A DNA stretch of 5,973 nucleotides from DAIOEK01 sp964600595. Its GTDB lineage: Bacteria; Chloroflexota; Anaerolineae; Anaerolineales; Anaerolineaceae. The stretch's first letter is position 1, and each line of letters opens with the position of its first letter. Under the pieces are notes generated by a model. It was not told the DNA's origin and did not search any database. It was given only the letters and a program-made list of their open reading frames with translations. Shown one piece after another: positions 1-5,281 of this stretch. The stretch lies in contig CAZRKL010000152.1 in assembly GCA_964600595.1 (NCBI GenBank), positions 1-5,973 on the forward strand. The letters run 5' to 3'. The translations under genes were made by a program, and so were the position numbers.

Positions 1-3
1 TTA

Positions 4-1053
4 TCATCCATCTCTATATCCCGGTTTTTCCAATTGAATTGCATTTACCAGCAATTCAGGATTTTTTTGATAATCTGGAATTTTTAAACTATTTGTTGTC
101 AAATCCTGGAGCGTGGTATTTAAAACCTTGTTCACCGGCGTATGGATACCGGCTTTATGACCAAACCGAACTACTGCGCCATTCAAATAATCCACCTCAG
201 ACATTTTCCGACCTGCATGCAAATCGATATGAAATGAAGGCATCTTGTTTCCGCGTCCACTGGACAGTGGTTTTTTCAGAATTCTTTGAAGAATTCCTGT
301 TGGGAAAAATCGAATTGCGAATGATAAAAGAGCAATGGGCACTTTGGGTAGATTAATTGGTTTGATTCCGAACGCATCCATTACCTGCAATGCCTCACGG
401 ATTTGATCCATTTCAATCTGAAATATTGCCTCATTTTTCATCACTTCTGCGGGTGTCATATCCAGTATGGCGCAGGTTGAATTCAATAGCAGATTGCTGA
501 TCATTTTTGACCATTTCATATCAGCGGCTGATTTATACAAAACTGGATTCACCCCGGCATCCTTAAAATCCTGCCAGATTAAACGGGATTGTTCACATGA
601 ATCTTCTATACCAACACCCCTGAATTTCTCAACGACGATCTCTCCCTGTTGCGTTTTCCCAATTGCACTGGTTAATGTTGCAGACAATACTTTGGGTTTT
701 TTGCAATACTTCCTGATAGTATCTTCGTTCTCCACGCCATTTTGGAAGCTGAGGATTACTTGATCTTCGTTTACAAAATCTGTCAGGCTCCGGGCTGCCT
801 CGTCAGTATCAAATGATTTCATGGCAAAAATAATTACATCAGGTTTGTTTTTGAATGCCTTCTCAGGAGAATCAAAAACCTGAAGATTTGTCTTAAATAC
901 TTCACCAGTTTGCAGAATCAAACGGAAAATATTCTGTTGCAAACGCTGATAGTATTCAGGTTTTTCCAGAAAACAAACATCTTTTCCTGTTTTTAATAAG
1001 GCACCACCAAGGTACGAGCCGATTGCGCCCGCGCCAATAAATAAGTACTTCAT
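4..1053 (-). CDS. Ketopantoate reductase family (ApbA/PanE) NAD(P)-dependent oxidoreductase
   Basis: A 349-residue cytoplasmic protein with the two-domain fold of 2-dehydropantoate 2-reductase. The N-terminal Rossmann motif is GAGAIG (7-12). Residues equivalent to the E. coli PanE set are present: Lys79 (AMKSFDT), Asn105 (FQNGV), Lys183 and Asn187 (KWSKMISN), and Glu286 with Asn291 in MSEVDYLNG, followed by VVRFG and a PVN segment. True PanE reduces ketopantoate to pantoate with NADPH for CoA synthesis. The chain is about 45 residues longer than E. coli PanE, partly through a hydrophobic insertion at about 235-265 that precedes SGRGNKMPSFHIDL. The end of the second strand reads FLEK, with Lys31 where E. 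coli has the NADPH-binding Arg31. AAAGGC precedes the ATG at 1053. It follows the anchor genes by 18 bases, so it is probably on the same transcript. No other pantothenate gene is present, and the family contains non-PanE reductases, so no gene symbol is given. Confidence 0.87.
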   Translation of the reverse strand: MKYLFIGAGAIGSYLGGALLKTGKDVCFLEKPEYYQRLQQNIFRLILQTGEVFKTNLQVFDSPEKAFKNKPDVIIFAMKSFDTDEAARSLTDFVNEDQVILSFQNGVENEDTIRKYCKKPKVLSATLTSAIGKTQQGEIVVEKFRGVGIEDSCEQSRLIWQDFKDAGVNPVLYKSAADMKWSKMISNLLLNSTCAILDMTPAEVMKNEAIFQIEMDQIREALQVMDAFGIKPINLPKVPIALLSFAIRFFPTGILQRILKKPLSSGRGNKMPSFHIDLHAGRKMSEVDYLNGAVVRFGHKAGIHTPVNKVLNTTLQDLTTNSLKIPDYQKNPELLVNAIQLEKPGYRDG

Positions 1054-1071
1054 TTTTTGCCTTTCGACTAA

Positions 1072-1437
1072 CTACAATGCTCTACCTACTATGATCATTG
1101 TAAGCCAGATACCATATCCAGCCGCGATAACCCCAATGACCACAAGGAGAGGATCTATGATTGATAGAACCCTCTTGGTTGGATTTAGGTCCAGCAGAAT
1201 ACTGCGGACACCTAAAAGAGCATGACCTGTCACAACAATGAGAAATGTAATTTCCATCGCTGCAATCCACGGATTACCCAGGTAGGCAATGACTTCCTGA
1301 TACGTTAATAATCCGTTTGGTGAGACAAAATGGTTTACCAGTAGATGCACAATGATGAGCACAAATACAAGTACACCAGAAAACTGTTTGATAAACCACA
1401 AGCCGGATTTTTCGCGAGCCTTTGTTAGAGTTGCCAT
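1072..1437 (-). CDS. SdhD-type cytochrome b membrane anchor subunit
   Basis: This 121-residue protein has three predicted helices (about 15-37, 58-82 and 93-117). The first reads FSGVLVFVLIIVHLLVNHF with His31 and His36. The second holds GHALLGVRSILLDL, matching the SdhD pattern HxxxGxxxIxxD, with His72 as heme ligand candidate. With His46 and His86 of the preceding subunit this gives enough in-membrane histidines for two b-type hemes, as in the split di-heme anchors described for some archaeal and bacterial succinate:quinone oxidoreductases. Translation is coupled to the upstream anchor by TAATG and a strong GGAGGTG site. The predicted role is formation of the quinone site and heme pocket of the same complex. 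The next gene begins 18 bases after its stop. Confidence 0.88.
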   Translation of the reverse strand: MATLTKAREKSGLWFIKQFSGVLVFVLIIVHLLVNHFVSPNGLLTYQEVIAYLGNPWIAAMEITFLIVVTGHALLGVRSILLDLNPTKRVLSIIDPLLVVIGVIAAGYGIWLTMIIVGRAL

Positions 1438-1832
1438 TATGCACCTCCAAACATTTTTATTGCGAACACAACTGCTCCAGCTACACCAATTAAGGTTACA
1501 ACCATGAGGAAGGCTTTTTGAGCACCGGATGCTATTCCCATACTAGTCGTTGCGATGCGTAAACCATTGAAACCGTGTAGCATGACAGCCAGAACAACCA
1601 AAAACTCACCGGCAACAATAATGGGTGTATGTGCAAGCTCAATAAATTCTGTGAAAGCAGCCTCTCCAGATATTAATTTGCTAAGCATTACCAGATGTAA
1701 GAATAAATACAAAGTCAGTCCTAATCCGGCGATTCGATTTACCATAAACCCGAAGCTGCCTGCCGATTTACCGCGTGGGTCGAACCAGTACCACCAGCGC
1801 CGTTTTTCAGTGGGTGTAGATATTCGCTCCAT
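1437..1832 (-). CDS. SdhC-type cytochrome b membrane anchor subunit
   Basis: A 131-residue membrane protein with three predicted helices (about 29-54, 70-95 and 106-128), as in SdhC-type anchors. The second helix holds HGFNGLR (His86 to Arg92), the heme-ligand motif of the SdhC family, and His46 in the first helix (LYLFLHL) can serve a second heme. The N-terminus is basic and aromatic (RRWWYWFDPRG) and probably lies at the cytoplasmic membrane face next to the Fe-S subunit. Six bases separate it from the Fe-S gene, with GAGG ahead of the ATG. Its last codons (Gly-Gly-Ala-stop) contain the GGAGGTG Shine-Dalgarno of the next gene, and its TAA shares one base with that gene's ATG. The role is inferred: anchor the complex and pass electrons to quinone. 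Family assignment is good; which member of the anchor pair is called C or D follows gene order and the HxxNGxR motif. Confidence 0.88.
   Translation of the reverse strand: MERISTPTEKRRWWYWFDPRGKSAGSFGFMVNRIAGLGLTLYLFLHLVMLSKLISGEAAFTEFIELAHTPIIVAGEFLVVLAVMLHGFNGLRIATTSMGIASGAQKAFLMVVTLIGVAGAVVFAIKMFGGA
1438..1449 (-). promoter_or_regulatory. Shine-Dalgarno site of the SdhD-type gene inside the SdhC-type 3' end
   Basis: GGAGGTG (1448-1442, minus strand) lies in the codons for the final Gly-Gly-Ala of the upstream anchor, four bases before the ATG at 1437. The upstream stop and this start share one base (TAATG). This is the expected layout for coupled synthesis of a heterodimeric membrane anchor. 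Confidence 0.65.
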
Positions 1833-1838
1833 ACCGCC

Positions 1839-2570
1839 TCACTTCTTCCCCAACCAGTGGTTGATTTTTGATGAAATAGTCATCTGCCGCATATCCATAA
1901 TCCTTGAACCAGGCTCAACAAAAGATGGGCATACTTCGCTGCATTCATATGCCGAATGGCAACGCCATAATCCATTTTCATTATCAACAACATCAACTGT
2001 AGATTCGTTTTCTGCAACCATTTTCAATTGCGCGGCAGCGAGAGTTGCCGGACCCAGATATTCAACATTAGTTGCACTTGCCGGGCAGGCACTCACACAC
2101 AACCCACATTCCAGACAGTCAACAAGCCTTTCCATTCCGGGCTCTGACTGTACCTTTCCGGGTTTTATTCCTTTTTTATCAGGTTGTTTGTCAACCGGTT
2201 GGACATGCTTACATGAAACTTCCTCAAGCTTATTGAAGAAATCGCCAAAATCCACAACCAGGTCGCTAACAATCGGGAAATTGCGTAAAGGATCTACTTT
2301 CACTACACCGCCATTATGGGTAACATCCCGAATTTTGGTAATACAAGTCAAATATTCCCGGTTGTTGACCCGCATTCCACAGGCTCCACAGGTGGAGTGA
2401 TGACAGGCATGGCGGAACATGAGAGTTCGGTCATGAAATGCCCAGATTTTTTCGATCCCATCCAATACATATTCATCAGGATCTATTTCGAGAAGAAAAT
2501 TCTGATAGAAGCTGTCTGCATTCCCCTTTTTTCGATATACAGAAAATGTTACTTTCCATAATTCTTTCAT
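1839..2570 (-). CDS. SdhB/FrdB-type iron-sulfur subunit with three clusters, partner of the GlpA-like flavoprotein
   Basis: This 243-residue protein has the normal SdhB length and domain order. The N-terminal ferredoxin domain carries Cys56, Cys61, Cys64 and Cys76 ([2Fe-2S], motif CHHSTCGACGM). The C-terminal domain carries CLECGLCVSACP (Cys152, 155, 158, 162) and RCHSAYECSEVCP (Cys204, 210, 214). By analogy with E. coli SdhB, the [4Fe-4S] cluster uses Cys152, 155, 158 and 214, and the [3Fe-4S] cluster uses Cys162, 204 and 210. All 11 ligands are present, so the electron wire from flavin to membrane looks complete. His205 matches a quinone-site residue of SdhB, but the SdhB Trp164 position is Thr167. 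The linker between domains (about 119-147) is Lys- and Pro-rich with an extra Cys120. No SdhA/FrdA is encoded here; the GlpA-like gene occupies its place. It could instead serve an SdhA encoded elsewhere, but the overlap with glpA argues against that. Confidence 0.93.
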   Translation of the reverse strand: MKELWKVTFSVYRKKGNADSFYQNFLLEIDPDEYVLDGIEKIWAFHDRTLMFRHACHHSTCGACGMRVNNREYLTCITKIRDVTHNGGVVKVDPLRNFPIVSDLVVDFGDFFNKLEEVSCKHVQPVDKQPDKKGIKPGKVQSEPGMERLVDCLECGLCVSACPASATNVEYLGPATLAAAQLKMVAENESTVDVVDNENGLWRCHSAYECSEVCPSFVEPGSRIMDMRQMTISSKINHWLGKK

Positions 2571-3748
2571 AAGGCAGCTCCGTCATTTGAAGTAAAGAAC
2601 TTTCTGTATGAAGGTAGCACAATATCCTTTGTCTGGCATTCCCTGGTCACTCCAAGTTTTGCACAGACCATATTACTCACTTGCTCAGCCATAGCTCTGC
2701 ATGTCGTAGCCTTGCCGCCAATAATACTCACAAAACCTTTAAGACCATCCAATTCTTCGTGGTCAAGTGTTTTAAAAGTACGCGTGAGGCTGCGTCCAGC
2801 CATACTTGCGCCAATGAGTGGTCTGCTGGACATGTAAATACCGCGGAGATTTGCCGACCTGATCCCCGGGATCATCTCACTTCCGCGTTCAACCATCAAT
2901 TCTGTTTGTTCATCATCCAGAGGAATATAGTCGACATCTTCGGCATCAAAAGACGTGGTTCCAATGACCAGCATTCTACGTTGCGGTAATACTATGTCCC
3001 CATCGTCTGGTTTATTGAGACGATTGATGACTGTTTGCGTCAACCGCTGGTCCACGGCCACCATGACACCCGGAGTCGGTTTGACATCCACATTAATACC
3101 AACCATTGTCGCAATTCTCCCTGCCCAGGCACCAGTTGCATTGATAACCATGTCAGCTTCAAAATCCACTCTCTTGCCGGATTTCCGATCTGTGACATGG
3201 ATTTTGCTTACCTTGCGCTGTCCATCCACATCAATGGATTCCACCTGGTGATATGTATGAAATTTCGCGCCATACTGCACAGCTCCTGCTCCAAAACCCC
3301 AGGCAAGTCTCAATGGGTCAAATGTCCCATCCGGTACCAGATATGCCAAAATAGTTTTTTCGGAAATGGCTGGTTCAATTTCCCGCGCACGTTTTCCACT
3401 TAATTTTTCTATGTTGATATGGCATTTTTGGGCACCCGCTTCAAATCTATCCGCGTATGCCACATCAGAATCGTTCAGTGCGATGAATAGTCCTCCATTG
3501 GGTTCAATGCAGTATGGAATGATTTTTCTTAATATCATGTTTTCATCAATGCATTCAATAGCTGATTCTTGATCATTTACACAGTAGCGCCCCCCGCTGT
3601 GTAATAATCCGTGTGTTCTACCAGATGTGCCCGAGGCAATTTCACCTCGTTCAATGACGACCACATCACACCCACGTTGCGCCAGGTCATATGCGGTAGC
3701 CATCCCAGTAAAACCAGCGCCAATGATAATGACACGTGGTTTGTCCAT
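2567..3748 (-). CDS. glpA: GlpA-type glycerol-3-phosphate dehydrogenase flavoprotein, short form without the C-terminal [2Fe-2S] domain
   Basis: Predicted FAD enzyme oxidising sn-glycerol-3-phosphate to dihydroxyacetone phosphate. The 393 residues open with a Rossmann FAD site, GAGFTG (10-15) and Glu33 at the end of the second strand. SGRTHGLLHSGGRY (42-55) follows and matches E. coli GlpA closely. His50, Arg54 and Tyr55 coincide with active-site positions of E. coli GlpD, and Arg309 (in SSRPL) and Lys346 (in IGGK) match its other conserved basic residues. VPDGTFDPLRL is also GlpA-like. Canonical GlpA is about 540 residues and ends in a Bfd-like cysteine-rich [2Fe-2S] domain; this protein stops about where that domain begins. 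There is no sign of the His-linked FAD motif of SdhA. Its stop overlaps the Fe-S subunit start (ATGA), so I infer it is the catalytic subunit of a complex with the three following proteins. An L-2-hydroxyglutarate or other 2-hydroxyacid dehydrogenase is a less likely alternative, given glpK upstream. Confidence 0.92.
   Translation of the reverse strand: MDKPRVIIIGAGFTGMATAYDLAQRGCDVVVIERGEIASGTSGRTHGLLHSGGRYCVNDQESAIECIDENMILRKIIPYCIEPNGGLFIALNDSDVAYADRFEAGAQKCHINIEKLSGKRAREIEPAISEKTILAYLVPDGTFDPLRLAWGFGAGAVQYGAKFHTYHQVESIDVDGQRKVSKIHVTDRKSGKRVDFEADMVINATGAWAGRIATMVGINVDVKPTPGVMVAVDQRLTQTVINRLNKPDDGDIVLPQRRMLVIGTTSFDAEDVDYIPLDDEQTELMVERGSEMIPGIRSANLRGIYMSSRPLIGASMAGRSLTRTFKTLDHEELDGLKGFVSIIGGKATTCRAMAEQVSNMVCAKLGVTRECQTKDIVLPSYRKFFTSNDGAAL
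2571..2582 (-). promoter_or_regulatory. Shine-Dalgarno site of the Fe-S subunit inside the glpA 3' end
   Basis: GGAG on the minus strand sits within the last codons of the flavoprotein gene, seven bases before the ATG at 2570. Together with the ATGA stop/start overlap this is the classic layout for translational coupling, consistent with the two products being made in a fixed ratio as partners of one complex. Confidence 0.6.
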
Positions 3749-3760
3749 GCCCCTCCTTTA
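3749..3760 (-). promoter_or_regulatory. Strong Shine-Dalgarno site of the GlpA-like gene, overlapping the glpK stop
   Basis: The minus strand reads TAAAGGAGGGGC immediately before the ATG at 3748. The TAA is the glpK stop codon and AAAGGAGG is a near-perfect Shine-Dalgarno sequence. The arrangement ties translation of the dehydrogenase to the end of glycerol kinase and argues that the two are one transcript. It is the strongest such site in the window. Confidence 0.75.
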
Positions 3761-5265
3761 TTCAATCCAGTCTAATGATTTGTTTACAGCTTTTTTCCAT
3801 TTGCGAAACAGTTTTTCACTTTCATCCCGTTGCAGAGATGGCCTCCAGGAAAAATCCTCCTGCCAGTATTGGAGTAATTCGTTCTGGTTTTTCCAATATC
3901 CAACGGCCAATCCCGCCGCAAACGCTGCTCCCAGGGCAGTTGTTTCGCTAATCTTGGGACGGATGACGGGTAGCTGCAGAATGTCTGATTGAAATTGCAT
4001 CAACAGTTTATTCTTTACCATCCCCCCATCCACTTTCAGATGCGTTAATGGTACACCCGAATCCTTATTCATGGCTTCCAGCACTTCCCTGGTTTGAAAT
4101 GCTGTTGCTTCCAGGCTTGCTCTGGCAATATGCCCGCTATTCACAAATCTCGTTAAGCCAACAATGACACCTCTCGCATCACTTCTCCAATGCGGAGCAA
4201 ATAAACCTGAGAAGGCGGGAACAAAATATATATCTCCATTGTCATCCACGGTACGGGCGAGTGCTTCAACTTCATCAGATTGTTGAATGATCTTGAGATT
4301 ATCGCGCAGCCATTGGATTAATGCACCTGCTATTGCAATGGAACCTTCAAGGCAGTAAATCGGTTTATCGTCGCCAATTTTATATCCAACGGTGGTTAAT
4401 AACCCCTGTTTTGATTGGATTAGTTTTTCTCCAGTGTTTAGAAGCATAAAACAACCTGTACCGTAGGTATTTTTGGCTTCGCCAGGTTCAAAACAGGTTT
4501 GTCCGAAGATAGCTGCTTGTTGATCTCCTAAAATACTTGCCACAGGCACACCTTCGAAAGGTGCAATGCTCTTTCCATAGTATTGTGAGGATGGTCTAAT
4601 TTCTGGAAGAATTGCTTTTGGTATGCCAATGATTTGTAATATCTCCTGGTCCCACTGGAGCGTCTGCAAATTCATTAAAAGAGTACGTGAAGCATTACTC
4701 ACATCAGTTATATGAAGCCCATGATTTACACCCCCGGTGAGGTTCCAAATAATCCAGGTATCAATGGTACCAAAACAGAGATCGCCTGATTCCGCTAATT
4801 GCATCAAGGATGGATCACTATCCAGCATCCATCGGATTTTTGGTCCTGAGAAGTAGGTCGCGAGCGGTAATCCGGTTTTTTCACGAAACCTGTCATTACC
4901 TTCCTGAATCGCTAATTCCCGGCAGATTCCATCAGTGCGAGTGTCCTGCCAGACAATCGCATTCATACATGGCTGTCCCGTTTTCCGATTCCAGAGGNNN
5001 NNNNNNNGACTGCGGTTTCCCGTTGATTGGTAATTCCAAATGCAGCCAGATTGTCGCTGGTTAGATTGGCTTTTTCCAATGCTATTTGAATTACTGAACG
5101 CGTATTTTTTAAAATTTCAACCGGATCGTGCTCCACCCATCCCGGTTGTGGATAAATTTGCTTATGTTCAAGCTGTGCCTGGCTTATTATCTTACTTTGA
5201 TGATCAAAAATGATACAGCGTGAACTGGTTGTACCTTGATCAATTGCAGCAATATATTTTTCCAT
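3758..5265 (-). CDS. glpK: Glycerol kinase (reading frame interrupted only by an assembly gap)
   Basis: This FGGY-family kinase phosphorylates glycerol to sn-glycerol-3-phosphate with ATP, trapping it in the cytoplasm and feeding the next gene. The start at 5265 (MEKYIAAIDQGTTSSR) is chosen because the family begins there and GGGTGAG lies just upstream. Motifs in order are the phosphate loop DQGTTSSR (residues 9-16), GWVEHDP, NQRET (glycerol-binding Arg82/Glu83), NAIVWQDTRT (Trp102), YFSGPK (Tyr about 134), GDQQAA (catalytic Asp about 244) and NTYGTGCFML. A run of 10 N at 4998-5007 shifts the frame. After it, the true frame reads LWNRKTGQPCMNAIVWQ, which joins directly to NQRETAV in the family alignment. 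The rebuilt length is about 498 residues, against about 502 in E. coli. The E. coli fructose-1,6-bisphosphate loop (GGKGGTR) is absent, as is the His phosphorylated by HPr in many Firmicutes. Nine bases separate its stop from the dehydrogenase start. Confidence 0.96.
4998..5007. other. Assembly gap (10 N) inside glpK
   Basis: Ten consecutive N bases interrupt the glycerol kinase gene. The protein reads NQRETAV before the gap and, in the correct frame, LWNRKTG after it. E. coli GlpK has NQRETTIVWEKETG, so no residues need lie between the two flanks. Taken literally, ten N put the halves out of frame. A real distance of -1 (the flanks sharing one C) gives GTC-CTC-TGG and restores a perfect family match; +2 bases would also restore the frame with one extra residue. 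The N count is therefore best read as a scaffolder's arbitrary placeholder. Confidence 0.93.
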
Positions 5266-5276
5266 ATACTCACCCA
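5266..5276 (-). promoter_or_regulatory. Ribosome binding site deciding the glpK start
   Basis: On the minus strand GGGTGAG (5275-5269) stands three bases before the ATG at 5265. GGTGA matches the downstream half of the extended Shine-Dalgarno sequence. It supports the start at 5265 over the in-frame ATG at 5292, which would overlap the end of fmt and add nine residues not typical of the family. Confidence 0.6.
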
Positions 5277-5281
5277 AAGAA

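Larger units (their letters stand above)
1072..3748 (-). other. Candidate four-subunit glycerol-3-phosphate:quinone oxidoreductase module (GlpA-like + SdhBCD-like)
   Basis: Four consecutive genes have junctions of -4, +6 and -1 bases and encode flavoprotein, three-cluster Fe-S protein and two heme-binding anchors. The order equals that of sdhABCD operons, but the flavoprotein belongs to the GlpA/GlpD family, and GlpB and GlpC are absent. Inferred electron path: glycerol-3-phosphate, FAD, [2Fe-2S], [4Fe-4S], [3Fe-4S], heme b, quinone. The composition is seen directly in the sequence; assembly into one complex and the substrate are inference from gene order, translational coupling and the adjacent glycerol kinase. 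Confidence 0.72.

Noticed and set aside
277..299. Inverted repeat with two GAATTC copies six bases apart, terminator- or operator-like
   Set aside because: It lies in the middle of the ketopantoate-reductase-like gene and comes from two Ile-Leu codon pairs (GILQRILKK); no T-run follows in a sensible place.
1054..1071. Possible terminator or promoter between the SdhD-type gene and the reductase
   Set aside because: Only 18 bases, no hairpin; it contains just an AAAGGC ribosome site for the reductase.
1555..2400. Long plus-strand open frame of 281 codons
   Set aside because: It lies antisense to the Fe-S and SdhC-type genes, which have full family motifs and Shine-Dalgarno sites; its translation shows no recognisable domain and it is a shadow frame.
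1072..2570. Ordinary TCA-cycle succinate dehydrogenase operon
   Set aside because: No SdhA/FrdA flavoprotein is present; the gene coupled upstream is clearly GlpA-type and glpK precedes it. An unlinked SdhA cannot be excluded from this window.
2567..3748. Classical GlpABC anaerobic dehydrogenase operon
   Set aside because: The following genes are not GlpB (FMN flavoprotein) or GlpC (CCG-domain Fe-S protein); they match SdhB, SdhC and SdhD by length, cysteine pattern and heme motifs.
3577..3765. Small minus-strand open frame of 62 codons near the flavoprotein start
   Set aside because: It overlaps the start of the GlpA-like gene in another frame, has no family resemblance, and the strong AAAGGAGG site serves the ATG at 3748.
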